A stretch of 64,000 nt of DNA from RYN-230 sp963829725 (GCA_963829725.1 CAWHJW010000021.1:1-64000); one strand, 5' to 3'. Numbered from the stretch's first letter, positions 1 through 9,325 are shown. Program-made: numbers and translations. Notes: generated by a model not told the origin, from the letters alone.

Positions 1-110
1 CCTCGGACACAGTTGATCATCACCTGACCAGAGCTTTTGCTCTGGGCGGCCGGCAGCAGCCGACGAAACCGCAGATCAGGGGCATGGGGGTTCGGATCGG
101 CTTTAGGTGC
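1..110 (+). repeat. Dispersed repeat copy A (tRNA-Leu 3' end plus flank)
   Basis: The first ten bases, CCTCGGACAC, are the end of a tRNA-Leu-like acceptor arm. They are followed by about 100 bp that align without gaps to 16597-16706 (constant offset of 16596). Shared blocks include the tRNA end, GATCAT near base 15 and CATGGGGGTTC at 83-93. The last block itself resembles the 5' side of a tRNA-Leu T-arm. The copy is cut by the window edge. Confidence 0.6.
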
Positions 111-370
111 ACGCGGGCTGCCGCCGCCCGCCGCGCCACTGCCCGAGGCGATCGGGCCGCTGAATGGCCCACCGGCCCGGCCGTGGCCATATCCCGCCGT
201 CGCCAGTTCTGGCCGCTGAATTGAGCCTCGGCCAGGGGCGGTCGGGCTAATCCGCAGGCCGACCCTCTGCCGCGGGACGCCAGCCTAGAGCTGGTGAACC
301 GAGGCTGCCTTGTGTAGCGGGGCGGTGACGCGGCGCCTGCGGCGGGGCTATGGTCGGGCGGAGGGGGGAA
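111..370. other. Intergenic, no gene seen
   Basis: GC-rich stretch between the repeat and the Trypco1 gene. The only open frame (37-219) has no recognisable content. The promoter of the downstream two-gene operon must lie here, but I see no convincing -10/-35 pair. Confidence 0.4.
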
Positions 371-838
371 ATGGCCTGCCGTGGGTGGATGGCGGCCGTT
401 TCCGGGGCGGGCAATCAGGGGGCGGGTGGCGTGGTGGCGGGCAGTCGGCTGATCCCGGTCCGGGTCGGGGATATCGAGATTGAGGTGGAGGCGGTCCCGG
501 TGGCCGGGACCGAGGCCACCTCGGGCCGGGCGGCGAAGGCGGCCGCGAATGTGGTGGAGGCGTATTCCCGGGCACAGGACGCGATCATCGAGGTCGCGAA
601 GTCCACGTCGCAGATGATTGAGAAGGCGGGGGCTTCGGCGCGGCCGGACCGGGTGGAGGTGGAGTTCGGGCTGCGGTTCTCCGCCTCCGGCACGGTGATC
701 ATGGCCGGGGTGGCCGGGGAGGCCACCCTCAAGGTCACCCTCGGCTACGACACCGGCGCGCGGCCCGCTGCAGCATTAAGCTCAGTCGAACCCGAGGAGC
801 CGGTGCTGCCGGATCCGGCAGAGGGTTCATCGTCGTGA
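371..838 (+). CDS. Trypco1 (trypsin-co-occurring domain 1) protein, CU044_2847 type
   Basis: A small single-domain protein of the kind that accompanies trypsin-like, CHAT or STAND conflict proteins in actinobacteria. From about residue 26 the sequence runs SRLIPVRVGDIEIEVEAVPV, then an Ala-rich helix around AAKAANVVEAYSRAQD, then the strand-rich EVEFGLRFSASG and a closing KVTLGYD. This is the typical Trypco1 layout. ATG 371 follows a good GGAGGGGGG ribosome site, but the conserved domain starts later, so GTG 431 or 434 is possible. The stop overlaps the GTG of the next gene (GTGA), so the two are translationally coupled. The family is thought to act as an adaptor or regulator of its trypsin/CHAT partner. 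That role is inferred from family context. Confidence 0.8.
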   Translation: MACRGWMAAVSGAGNQGAGGVVAGSRLIPVRVGDIEIEVEAVPVAGTEATSGRAAKAAANVVEAYSRAQDAIIEVAKSTSQMIEKAGASARPDRVEVEFGLRFSASGTVIMAGVAGEATLKVTLGYDTGARPAAALSSVEPEEPVLPDPAEGSSS

Positions 839-3800
839 CAGCCGCGGGGGGCGCCACGGACGGGCGGGTGCGTGGGTACCTGGGCCGGGTGCTTGATGGT
901 GACGGCGAACCGGTGGGGACGTGTTTCCAGATAGCGCCGGGGGTGCTGGTTACCGCCTGGCATGTGCTGGACGACATCCGCACCGCAGAGGCGGACGCGG
1001 GGGTGCGGGTGGATCCGCTGGCCGGCGGGGCCGCCTTCGACGCGGCCGTGTGGAGGCTGGATCCGGTACACGACCTGGCGGTGCTGACCTGCGATGCCGG
1101 CTTGCCAGCGACGGCCGGGCTGCTGACGGCCACCGACCGGGTGGCGCCGCGCACCGCGGTGACGGTGACGGGGCACAGCGTGATCGAGGATCCAGGCCGC
1201 ACGGCCCGGTTCCTGACCGCGATCGGGCAGTGGGCGGGCGGCACGATGTGGGATGACGCGGTGCCGGTGGGGCGGATGACCGCCGACGCGGTGGTGCCTG
1301 GGATGAGCGGCGCGCCGGTCGTCCGCGACACTGATGGCGCGGTGGTCGGGGTGGTGTCGGGCCGGTACAACACCTCCGACGGGTGGCTGGCCGGCACGGT
1401 CTGGGTCGCCCGCACCGAAGACGTGGCAGCGCTGCTGGACGGCATCGCCGACGTGATGGTCGAACATGCGCCGCTGGCCGGGCCGGTCAACCTGCTGCTG
1501 GCGGTGACCGGGGACACGGTGCGGCTGACCGGCCCGGGCATCGACGTAACCGCCGATCATGGCGGGGTACGGGCCGGGCTGGCCGAGGCGGTCAACGAGG
1601 CGCGCCGGGCCCGCGCCCGGGTGGGCCTGCCCGCCCGCGGCCCGGCCGGCACCGCGGAGCAGTCGCTGGCGAGGGCCGGGCAGCTGCTCGGCGAGTCATT
1701 CCTGCCCGCACCGGTCGTCGCCGAGCTGGAGAAAGTGCTGGCGGCGGCGGAGCGTGCGCACCAGCCTGTGCGGCTCGGCGTAGCGGTGGGGTCTGGGCTG
1801 GCTGGACTGCCGTGGGAGGCACTGTCCAGCCCGGATAGCCGTGGGCCGCTGGCGCTGCACCCCCTAGTCAACCTGTACCGCAAGACCGACGCCGGGCCGG
1901 TGCGGGTACTGGCGGGGCCGCTGCGGATCGTGGTCGCAATCGCTTCCCCTGACACCGGCGGCGGGCCGCTGCTGGACTATGAGCGGGAACTGCGTAATGT
2001 GCTCGCGTCGGTCCGCTCGGCCCGCCAGGACGCCGCCGACGTGCGGGTGGTCCCCTTCGCCACCCTCGCGGCGATCCGCAGCGAGCTCGACCGCGGGCCA
2101 GCCCATGTGCTGCACATCTCCGGGCACGGCTCCCCAGGCACCCTCGACCTGGAAAACGACGACGGCACCGCCCGGCCGGTCACCGCGCAGGAATTCCTGG
2201 AGAATGCGATCCCGCCGGGAAAGATGCCACCGTTGATCAGCTTGTCAGCCTGCTACACCGACACCGCCGCCGCGGAAGGCGGGGCCTCGTTCGCCGCCGC
2301 GCTGTGCCGGCACGGCGCGGCGGCGGTGATCGCCACCGAGACCTCGGTCACCGACACCTACGCCACGAGGCTGCTCGCCCGCGTCTACGGGGCGCTGGCC
2401 CGCACCCGTGACCCGGACGTGGTCGCTGCACTCGCGGAGGCGCGCCGTGAGGTGCAGGCCGAGCTGGAAACCTCCACCGACAGGCGGGACAGCCTGCTGG
2501 CCGCGCTGGGTGAGTGGGCGGCCGTCACCGTCTTGGCCGCATCCGGGTCGGTACTGGTTGTTGATCCGGAGAACACCGCCCCGGCCGTCTCGCAGCCGTC
2601 GCGGCCGCAGGTCGCGGGGCTGGCCGGGCGGCAGGACTGGTATTTCGTGGGGCGGCGGGCTGAGCAGCGGTCCTGGCCCGCCGATCTGACCGGTACGCCG
2701 GGGCTGGCGGGGATTGTGGTGTGCGGGATCGGCGGGACCGGCAAGACCACGCTGGCCGCCGAGCTCACCACCCGCGTCATGGATCACGACCCCGGCCGGG
2801 TGCTGATCAGCTTGACCGGGCCATTGACCCTGGAGAGCCTGCTTGGTGAGGTGACTTCTGTGATCCGCCGGGAACTGCTGGTCCGCGGCGGCCAGGACGG
2901 CGCCCTCCAGGCCCTGGATGTCGCCCGACGGGCAGACTTGCCCTGGGCCGACCGGCTGGCCATCATGCGCCGCTATGTCCTGGATCATGTGCCGCTGCTG
3001 ATTCTGCTGGACAACTTTGAGGACAACCTCCGCCCGGACGGGGATGCTGGGTATGCGGTCCGGGATGAGGTGCTGGCCGGGCTGCTGGCGGCGTGGGTGG
3101 CTGATCCGGGAGCGGCGCGGCTGCTGGTCACCTCCCGGCACCCATTCACCCTGCCCGGCGGCGCCGGGCAGTTCTTGTCGTTCCGGCAGCTGGGGACGCT
3201 GTCCCGGGCGGAGACGATGAAACTGGCCTGGTCCCTGCCATCACTCGACCGCCTCGATGAGGAGCAGCTGGACCGGGTGTGGCGCCTCGCCGGCGGCCAT
3301 CCCCGGACGCTGGAATACCTCGACGCCCTCCTGGCCGGGGGCACAGCCCGCTACCCCGACGTCACCCGCCGGCTTGACCAGGCGGTCGGGCGCCGCCTGG
3401 GCGGGGCCAATAAGGAGCGGTGGCTGGCCGCCCGAACCGGCCTGGACGCCGCCCTCGCCGAGACCGTCGCGCTGGCCGCCGATGATGTGCTGCTCGGCGA
3501 CCTGCTGGCCCGCCTCGCCCAGGTCCCCGGGGCGGCGGAGCTATTGGTGGGCGTGTCGGTGTACAGGGAGCCGGTCGATGCCAATGCACTGCTGTTCCAG
3601 GGGGGCCACCCCGACCCCGCCGCTGAGGACATCCCCGACTGGGCCGCCGCCTGGCATCGGATCAGCGAGATCCTGGCCGCCGCCGGGATCACCGTCGATG
3701 GCTCACTCGACCTGGAAACCGTGCCCGAGCAGGTCCGGGCCCGGCTGGCACCCTACATCGGTGAGCTGAACCGGCCTCCGGTGCCGCCGTTGCGGCCTCC

Positions 3801-5316
3801 GCCAGATCTGGCGGAGCGCGTGGCGGCGTGCCAGGCGGCCAGCCTGCTCACCATCAGCGCATCAGGCCAGGGGCGGCGGTTCTTCGTGCACCGGTGGACT
3901 GCCACCGAACTGGCCGAGCAGGCCACCGCCACAGGCGGGCCGGGGCTGGAGCAGGCGCACCGGCATGCGGCTGCCTACTGGCAGTGGCGGGACCGCATCA
4001 GGCCCCCGAACCGGGCAGCTGCCCTCCATGACCGGCTGGAGGCCCGCCACCACCTGCTGCAGGCAGGCGACATCGAGGACGCCGACCAGGTCACCGAGTG
4101 GATCTGCGGCCAGCTGCAGACCTGGGGGGCGTGGGACCAGGAAGCCTCGCTGATCCACGACACCCTCACCCGCCTGCCTACGGACTCCCCCCGGCAGGCC
4201 GTCTGGATCCGCCAGCTCGGCAACGTGGCCCAGGTCCGTGGGGACTACGACGAGGCCGCCCGCCAATACCAGCGCTCCCTCGACATGTTCGAGCGGCTCG
4301 GCGATCAGGCCGGCATGGCAGGCTCCTACCACAATCTCGGCAACGTGGCCCAGGTCCGTGGGGACTACGACGAGGCTGCGCGCCAATACCAGCGCTCCCT
4401 CGACATGTTCGAGCGGCTCGGCGATCAGGCCGGCATGGCGGCCCCCTACCACAATCTCGGCAACGTGGCCTACCGGCGCGGGGACTACGATGAGGCTGCG
4501 CGCCAATACCAGGCTTCCCTCGACATCAGCGACCGGCTCGGCAACAACAGCGGCATGGCACGCTCCTCGCACAATCTCGGCAACCTGGCCCAGGCCCGCG
4601 GGGACTACGACGAGGCGACCCGCCAATACCAGCGCTCCCTCGACATCTTCGATCGGTTCGGCGACCAGGCCGGAATGGCCACCACCTACAGCCAGCTCGG
4701 CAACCTGGCCTACCTGCGCGGGGACTACGATGAGGCCGCCCGCCAATACCAGCGCGCCCTCGACATCTTCGAGCGGCTCGGCGACCAGGCCGGAATGGCC
4801 ACCACCTACAGCCAGCTCGGCAACCTGGCCTACCTGCGCGGGGACTACGATGAGGCCGCCCGCCAATACCAGCGCGCCCTCGACATCTTCGAGCGGCTCG
4901 GCGACCAGGCCAACATGGCACGCTCCTACCACAATCTCGGCAATCTGGCCCAGGACCGCGGGGACTACGACGAGGCCGCCCGCCAATACCAGCGCGCCCT
5001 CACCATCAGCGAGCGGCTCGGCGACCAGGCCAGCATGGCCACCACCTACAGCCAACTCGGCAACCTGGAAGCCGACCGGGGTGGCAGCGCCGGGCGGGCC
5101 ATCGGATGGCAGGTGCAAGCGCTGGTGATCTGGCTCCGCCTGGGTGACCCGCAGGCCGCGAACAACCTGCGCCGTCTCGCGGCCTACCGCAGCGAGCTGA
5201 GCCCAGAGCGGTTCGGCGGCCTGCTCGCCCAGGCGGTCGGCGACACCGGGCGGTCCGAGACCATCACCTCTTTGCTCGACCAGCTGGACGCAACCAGCAT
5301 TGGCGGTGACGGATGA
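835..5316 (+). CDS. Trypsin-like / CHAT / NB-ARC / TPR multidomain protein
   Basis: A 1493-residue cytosolic protein. Residues about 11-205 are a trypsin-like protease with the triad visible: His43 (TAWHVL), Asp80 (HDLAVL), Ser158 (GMSGAPV). Residues about 270-580 are a CHAT caspase-like domain with His431 (HISGHG) and Cys473 (LSACYT). An NB-ARC STAND ATPase follows, with Walker A 631-639 (GIGGTGKTT) and Walker B ending at Asp726 (LILLDNFED). From about 1127 to 1420 there are seven 40-residue TPR units beginning with LGN. The design is sensor (TPR), NTPase switch and two peptidases, as in predicted programmed-death conflict proteins. Both protease active sites look intact. Start GTG overlaps the Trypco1 stop. 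The protein's target is unknown. Confidence 0.88.
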   Translation: MTAAGGATDGRVRGYLGRVLDGDGEPVGTCFQIAPGVLVTAWHVLDDIRTAEADAGVRVDPLAGGAAFDAAVWRLDPVHDLAVLTCDAGLPATAGLLTATDRVAPRTAVTVTGHSVIEDPGRTARFLTAIGQWAGGTMWDDAVPVGRMTADAVVPGMSGAPVVRDTDGAVVGVVSGRYNTSDGWLAGTVWVARTEDVAALLDGIADVMVEHAPLAGPVNLLLAVTGDTVRLTGPGIDVTADHGGVRAGLAEAVNEARRARARVGLPARGPAGTAEQSLARAGQLLGESFLPAPVVAELEKVLAAAERAHQPVRLGVAVGSGLAGLPWEALSSPDSRGPLALHPLVNLYRKTDAGPVRVLAGPLRIVVAIASPDTGGGPLLDYERELRNVLASVRSARQDAADVRVVPFATLAAIRSELDRGPAHVLHISGHGSPGTLDLENDDGTARPVTAQEFLENAIPPGKMPPLISLSACYTDTAAAEGGASFAAALCRHGAAAVIATETSVTDTYATRLLARVYGALARTRDPDVVAALAEARREVQAELETSTDRRDSLLAALGEWAAVTVLAASGSVLVVDPENTAPAVSQPSRPQVAGLAGRQDWYFVGRRAEQRSWPADLTGTPGLAGIVVCGIGGTGKTTLAAELTTRVMDHDPGRVLISLTGPLTLESLLGEVTSVIRRELLVRGGQDGALQALDVARRADLPWADRLAIMRRYVLDHVPLLILLDNFEDNLRPDGDAGYAVRDEVLAGLLAAWVADPGAARLLVTSRHPFTLPGGAGQFLSFRQLGTLSRAETMKLAWSLPSLDRLDEEQLDRVWRLAGGHPRTLEYLDALLAGGTARYPDVTRRLDQAVGRRLGGANKERWLAARTGLDAALAETVALAADDVLLGDLLARLAQVPGAAELLVGVSVYREPVDANALLFQGGHPDPAAEDIPDWAAAWHRISEILAAAGITVDGSLDLETVPEQVRARLAPYIGELNRPPVPPLRPPPDLAERVAACQAASLLTISASGQGRRFFVHRWTATELAEQATATGGPGLEQAHRHAAAYWQWRDRIRPPNRAAALHDRLEARHHLLQAGDIEDADQVTEWICGQLQTWGAWDQEASLIHDTLTRLPTDSPRQAVWIRQLGNVAQVRGDYDEAARQYQRSLDMFERLGDQAGMAGSYHNLGNVAQVRGDYDEAARQYQRSLDMFERLGDQAGMAAPYHNLGNVAYRRGDYDEAARQYQASLDISDRLGNNSGMARSSHNLGNLAQARGDYDEATRQYQRSLDIFDRFGDQAGMATTYSQLGNLAYLRGDYDEAARQYQRALDIFERLGDQAGMATTYSQLGNLAYLRGDYDEAARQYQRALDIFERLGDQANMARSYHNLGNLAQDRGDYDEAARQYQRALTISERLGDQASMATTYSQLGNLEADRGGSAGRAIGWQVQALVIWLRLGDPQAANNLRRLAAYRSELSPERFGGLLAQAVGDTGRSETITSLLDQLDATSIGGDG
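4213..5052 (+). repeat. Seven tandem 120-bp TPR-coding units
   Basis: In-frame units starting at 4213, 4333, 4453, 4573, 4693, 4813 and 4933. Units 1-2 and units 5-6 are almost identical at DNA level; units 5 and 6 match over about the first 110 bases. Such identity at synonymous sites points to recent duplication or gene conversion, so the repeat number may vary between strains. Confidence 0.9.
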
Positions 5317-5623
5317 GAGGATCGCGCATTCGGTACCGTACGGGCAGACCGCGAAAGGCACTGCCGCCGGGCTGTCGGCCTGGTACCCGCTGACCAGGGC
5401 GGCGAAAGGCGCTGCTGCCTGAAAGCGCTGGTCAGACGCTCAGCCACGGTTCAGGGGAACTGCTGAGGATATAGGCGAGCGGTTCAAGTCCCCCCTCGGA
5501 CACCCAAACCGGGGAATTTCCCGCAAAACAGGCATCGCTCGAACACTCGGCCACGCGGCCCAGCCTGACGCGGACACGTGCTCCCGGCAGGTCACTGCGC
5601 TGTCCCCAGCCGGGGAGCAAGCA
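5317..5623. other. Intergenic with tRNA 3' scar
   Basis: No gene is seen. It contains the tRNA-Leu-like 3' end at 5481-5503 directly upstream of the AbrB-like/integrase pair, the position expected for an attachment site. A minus-strand reading frame across it gives the VSEGGLEP peptide, a well-known artefact of reading antisense to a tRNA end. Confidence 0.6.
5481..5503 (+). repeat. tRNA-Leu-like 3' end, probable att scar
   Basis: GGTTCAAGTC followed by CCCCCTCGGACAC matches the T-loop and acceptor 3' strand of actinobacterial tRNA-Leu. The 15-base core TCCCCCCTCGGACAC (5489-5503) recurs exactly at 16592-16606 and 23085-23099, and its last ten bases at 1-10. No 5' half of a tRNA is present, so this is not a functional tRNA gene. 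The AbrB-like and integrase genes follow within about 120 bp. Confidence 0.75.
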
Positions 5624-6103
5624 GTGACCCGCGGGCCCGTCGCGCCGGTCATCCCTCCCGGTACCCGCGCGGCCCGGCGCGGGCTCGGCACGGCCGCCCG
5701 GCGGGCTACCCCGCTGCCATTGGCCAGCAGCCCCTCTGGCAGCCCGGGACTCCCCGCCGGCGTGGTCTACGGGACCGGCCGCATCGACACCTCCGGCCGA
5801 ATCACCGACCGCACGATTACCAGCGTGCTGGGCTGGCACAGCGGCGACCGGCTGACCCTTACGGCTGAGGCGGGTGTGGTGATCGCGCGCCGCGACCCCG
5901 GCGGCATGGTCACCTTGCCCGCCCGGCCCCGCATCATCATTCCCGCCCCGCTTCGCCGCCGGTGCGGGCTGCGCGCCGGTGACCCGGTGCTGCTGGCCGC
6001 AATCCCTGGCCAGGACACCCTCGCCGCCTACTCGTTCGCGGTCGTGCACCGGGCGCTCCAGGCACACGGACCACTTCAGCGCGGAGAGGCAGGCCAGCCA
6101 TGA
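5624..6103 (+). CDS. AbrB/MazE/SpoVT-like DNA-binding protein preceding integrase
   Basis: A 159-residue protein with a disordered N-terminal third and a C-terminal pair of swapped-hairpin-like segments: GRIDTSGRITDRTITSVLGW, then IIIPAPLRRRCGLRAGD, a typical AbrB core. In actinobacteria, small proteins of this type often sit directly upstream of a tyrosine integrase. Here the stop overlaps the integrase ATG (ATGA). It probably binds DNA at the element's end or its own promoter, which is inference. ATG 5624 is the first in frame; a later start inside the low-complexity N-terminus is possible. Confidence 0.7.
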   Translation: MTRGPVAPVIPPGTRAARRGLGTAARRATPLPLASSPSGSPGLPAGVVYGTGRIDTSGRITDRTITSVLGWHSGDRLTLTAEAGVVIARRDPGGMVTLPARPRIIIPAPLRRRCGLRAGDPVLLAAIPGQDTLAAYSFAVVHRALQAHGPLQRGEAGQP

Positions 6104-6535
6104 CTATCACCAACCCCGCCGCGCGCCCGGGTGCACCCCGCCAGGCAGAGATTGACGCCGCCCTGCTGCTGCTGAAGCGGATGGGCCTGTCCCCGGCGGA
6201 CCTGACAGCTATCCCGAAAGCGCCGCCGGAACTGCCAACCTTCGCCGACTACGTCCCAGTCGTGTCGGCAGCGGTCACTGCCGGGACCCGCCGGGCCTAC
6301 GGCTCCTACTGGAACCGCATCGTCGAGCACTGGGGCGACCGCCACCTGGATGAGCCCTCGCCGTCAGAGGTCCGGCAGCTCATGGCCTACGTGAAGACTC
6401 ATGTGGTGGCCCGCCGCAGCGCCCGCGGCGGGCGCAGCGCGCAGGAGCATCTGGTGGGCGCGCTGCGCTGCCTGTACCGGCACGCCGAGGACGACGGGCT
6501 GATCCCCGAGGGGGATAACCCCGGCCCGCAAGGTA
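6100..6535 (+). pseudogene. Tyrosine integrase, N-terminal part only
   Basis: The reading frame begins MTITNPAARPG and contains an integrase core-binding (SAM-like) domain around TFADYVPVVSAAVTAGTRRA and HLVGALRCLYRHAEDDGLIP. The sequence leaves the family at about 6530, where the IS1595-type remnant begins on the opposite strand. The catalytic R-H-R-H-Y domain is absent, so the gene is dead. The open frame running on to 7086 is antisense to the IS remnant. Its place just downstream of the tRNA scar fits an integrase of a tRNA-Leu element. Confidence 0.75.
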
Positions 6536-6536
6536 G

Positions 6537-7178
6537 TCAAACCCCGGCACCGAACCCCTTCGTGGCCTCAGCCAGCGCGACCGTCCGCTCCACCAGCCGC
6601 CGGTTCAGATCGGTCTCGATCAGCCGGGCACGCAACCCCGCGAAGGTGCCTGGCAAACGGTGGCTGATCCGCGTCCATGCAGTCCGGCACCAGCTGCCAG
6701 CGCCGGTCTGGCGGCTTCCTTTCTGGGTGCCCTGGTCAGCTGGTGCTGGTGTGCCGGTCAGCCGGTCAGCCGGTCCCGGCCCGGCCGGACCAGTACCGGG
6801 CGCAGCCGGTGCGGCATCGGCCACGCCGTCGGATAAGAGCCGATCTCCAGCGCCCGCTGCCAGGCTCAGCGCCGAGACGACGCCCTTCTGCGCGGCGAAC
6901 ATCCAGCAGGCCGTGAACCACACCGTCAGCGGCGTCCGCCGGCGATCGAACAAGGTCCCCGCCGTCACCGACGTCCGGCCGCCGCAGGCCGTGCACTTGT
7001 ACCGGCCATCGGCTACCGCCCATCCGCCAGCGTGCCCGCAGCGCGGGCAGGCGAAGCCCTGCGGCCACCGCAGCCAGTCCGGGTAATCCAGGCAGTCGGC
7101 ATCGGTCCTGAACCAGGACTGGAACTCCCCCGAGGACCCCGGGTAGTGCAGGCCTGCCCTGGACCGCCTCGCGTCCAC
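6537..7178 (-). pseudogene. IS1595-family transposase remnant
   Basis: The N-terminus carries the zinc-ribbon typical of IS1595/ISXO2 transposases (CPRCGHAGG, later CTACGGRTS, then TAGTLFDRRRTPLTVWF). Near 6875 an extra base shifts the frame: the expected continuation RALEIGSYPTAW lies in another frame. The DDE catalytic part is missing. The last 40 codons (SHRLPGTFAGLRARLIETDL onward) are of unknown origin. The remnant truncates the upstream integrase. Confidence 0.75.
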
Positions 7179-7539
7179 GGCCTCAGACTATATTTAGTCC
7201 GGTCAGATGAATACTCCGAAGAGATCTTTAGCCATCTGCTCAACGGGTCATGTGAGTGTGCTATGTGCGCGTTGCAGGCAGTCTGACGTTGCGGGGAATC
7301 TGATGACAGACAATGTCCCGGGTGCCCGAAAGGCCGATTGGTAACCAGCGTCCCATTCTTGTACCACCAGGAGGACGGCGGCTGGTAGGCGGGATAGCCC
7401 TTCGGCGTGCATCATCTTGGACCTTAAGGATCTCTGGCCCGGCGCCACCAGACGTAGTGATTACCACCGCAGGGTGGCGACTTCATCTCCGCCAAGCGTG
7501 ACACGTCAAGTTCCGTCGATAATTCTTGATAAGACTGGA
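7179..7539. other. Intergenic at start of lower-GC island
   Basis: Base composition drops from the GC-rich background to roughly even around 7190. No coding signal or structured element is evident. Confidence 0.4.
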
Positions 7540-8364
7540 TCAATGCAACGAATACCAGGCGCGCTTCTTAACGGAGTAATCATAAGCAGGCGAGGGAGGC
7601 GCTCCGAGCCAACTTCGCATAGGATGCTGTCGTGAGCCGAAAACGGTGAAGGTTGAATGTTGATCGACAACCACACTAAGGGTTATAGACCACTCATAGA
7701 TACGGCCACTTCCCGAGGGCGAGATATCTAGATATTCTGTATGGCCAGCAGCGATATTTATCACAGCATCTGGCATAGCCAGCGGAACGGCTTGCCCGGA
7801 CTCAGACACAATAGTAGGTCTTGCGCCTGGGTGATCCAGATTGATATTAAGCAGAGTGCCGGGTACCGGACCTCCACCAGTGAAACAACGAATGAACGAA
7901 ATTGCTGGCGGCTTGTAGGATCGGAAAACGCTAAGACGCGCAGATGTGATGGTGGCATCTGCATCTGCAGGGGCAGATACTTCAACGAGGACATTCGAAG
8001 GGTATGCTGATGCCTGCTGCCGAATGAACCACTTCTTCCACCAGAGCGCGCAATGATCCGCCGTTTCGTTGCCTGGATAGGCAGGCGGCGGGGGGACTCG
8101 CGAAACCGAATGGGGAAGAATTGCGTCTTTCAAGAGAGGGATTAGCGTAATTCGCGTCTTTCCTGAAGCTTGGCTAGGCGATGCCGGCCAAGCCGAAACT
8201 ACTGCAACAATAATTCCCAACACGGCCACGAAGATTGCCACTACCTGGAGATTTCTGTTTTGCTTTGCAAGCTCAATCCCTTTGCGCGCCCAGCCGATAT
8301 CCTCCAGATGACGGCGTTCGGTTGCGGCATCCTCCGCCTTTTTAATGCGTCGCCTAAAGAACAT
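7540..8364 (-). CDS. Unknown single-pass membrane protein
   Basis: A 274-residue protein. It begins with a basic, charged helix (MFFRRRIKKAEDAATERRHL) and a transmembrane segment at about 40-58 (VVAIFVAVLGIIVAVVSAW). A long extracytoplasmic domain of about 210 residues follows, with beta-type patches and a Cys pair (ADHCALWW, FIRCFTG). I recognise no family. GC content is clearly below that of neighbours, suggesting recent acquisition together with the next minus-strand gene. Function unknown. Confidence 0.6.
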   Translation of the reverse strand: MFFRRRIKKAEDAATERRHLEDIGWARKGIELAKQNRNLQVVAIFVAVLGIIVAVVSAWPASPSQASGKTRITLIPLLKDAILPHSVSRVPPPPAYPGNETADHCALWWKKWFIRQQASAYPSNVLVEVSAPADADATITSARLSVFRSYKPPAISFIRCFTGGGPVPGTLLNINLDHPGARPTIVSESGQAVPLAMPDAVINIAAGHTEYLDISPSGSGRIYEWSITLSVVVDQHSTFTVFGSRQHPMRSWLGAPPSPAYDYSVKKRAWYSLH

Positions 8365-8419
8365 GTTATCTCTATTCCTCGGACACGGTGATGCAACACT
8401 TGAGGGTTGTTAGGTCCGA

Positions 8420-9325
8420 TCACCAGGTCGGTTGATCCTCGCCTACACAACCAACATCAAAGTTTGCGTCAAAGTGCATTATTAGGCTCCGGCCAGTTCC
8501 GTCGGGGTGAATCTTAAGAAGGGAGGCGTGACCGCGTGACTCGCTGACGTACGCTATCCAAGATCCGTCCGGAGACCAAATCGGGCTAAAGCCATCGGTC
8601 AGCTTATGGAGCCCAGTTCCATCAGGATGCACGAGCCAAACTGAGTCCTCGAAATTGTAGCCTCCCTTATTCACATGCAGGCCCAACGCAATCCACTCAC
8701 CGTCAGGTGAGAACGTTGGACATGAGAGATTGCGATACGGGGTATTTCCGATAACAAGTCTAGCCTGGCCTGAGCCGTCACTGTTTGCAATATAGAGCCC
8801 AGCGGTAAGAGAAGTCGGGGCGCCGCGGTTTTGTGTGATGAACGCTATTCTTGAGCCGCTGGCTGAGACGGCTAGTTCAGCTACGAATGCCTCGGCTTGT
8901 ATCCTGCGCCCACCAGAGCCTTCCATATTGACGATCTGTATGCCGCGCTTATCAGAGTCGTACGCTATGAATGGTCGGTGGTCACGGCTGCCAGCAGCAT
9001 AGAACCGGACTTGATCAGGATAGATAAATGTGATCTGCCTCCGCAAGACTCCGTCAGGAGTCACGAGCCACAGTTCAGATGAGGGAGGGTTGACGTTTTT
9101 CTTACGATCGATAACTAAGAATTTATGGTCGGGGGTCCATACTACGCCGCCGCCATCGGTTACGAAGTGAACCTTGCCATCGTTAGAACGAAGGTAAACC
9201 TTTGTAAAGTTCTCAACAAACGCTATCCTAGGTAGACGGCCTGATTGCGCGGCGCCCCCGCATGCCGATACAAGCAACCCGAAGGCTATAAAAAGGGACG
9301 TAAGGGTGGTAGGCCTTGCCAACAC
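8420..9325 (-). CDS. Predicted TolB/WD40-like beta-propeller lipoprotein
   Basis: I chose GTG 9325, which gives a short signal peptide ending in a lipobox (LLVSACGG), so the protein is probably lipid-anchored outside the membrane. The mature part has repeated PD40/TolB-type blades: SPDGEWIALGLH, LVHPDGTGLHKLTDG, IWSPDGSWIAYVSE, KIHPDGTGRSLI. The longer open frame up to 9691 adds a non-homologous, Arg-rich lead. Composition is lower in GC than the flanks, like the adjacent membrane protein. TolB-like propellers usually bind peptides or proteins. The partner here is unknown. Confidence 0.7.
   Translation of the reverse strand: MLARPTTLTSLFIAFGLLVSACGGAAQSGRLPRIAFVENFTKVYLRSNDGKVHFVTDGGGVVWTPDHKFLVIDRKKNVNPPSSELWLVTPDGVLRRQITFIYPDQVRFYAAGSRDHRPFIAYDSDKRGIQIVNMEGSGGRRIQAEAFVAELAVSASGSRIAFITQNRGAPTSLTAGLYIANSDGSGQARLVIGNTPYRNLSCPTFSPDGEWIALGLHVNKGGYNFEDSVWLVHPDGTGLHKLTDGFSPIWSPDGSWIAYVSESRGHASLLKIHPDGTGRSLIMHFDANFDVGCVGEDQPTW

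Noticed and set aside
735..1560. Long minus-strand frames opposite the trypsin domain
   Set aside because: Low-complexity Pro/Arg/Ser composition typical of antisense frames in high-GC genes; the plus strand has clear catalytic motifs.
4213..5052. Possible CRISPR array
   Set aside because: Repeats are contiguous, in frame and code for TPRs; there are no spacers.
3862..5361. 499-codon minus-strand frame with repeated VAGLVVVP-like units
   Set aside because: It is the antisense shadow of the GC-rich TPR repeats; periodicity follows the 120-bp plus-strand units and there is no family match or ribosome site.
5481..5503. Intact tRNA gene
   Set aside because: Only the T-loop and acceptor 3' strand are present; no D-arm, anticodon arm or 5' acceptor strand upstream.
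6537..7086. Plus-strand extension of the integrase frame to 7086
   Set aside because: Beyond about 6535 it is antisense to the IS1595-type remnant and has no integrase motifs.
8377..8386. Another CCTCGGACAC as a further tRNA scar
   Set aside because: Only ten bases match and the preceding CCCC run and T-loop are missing; could be chance.
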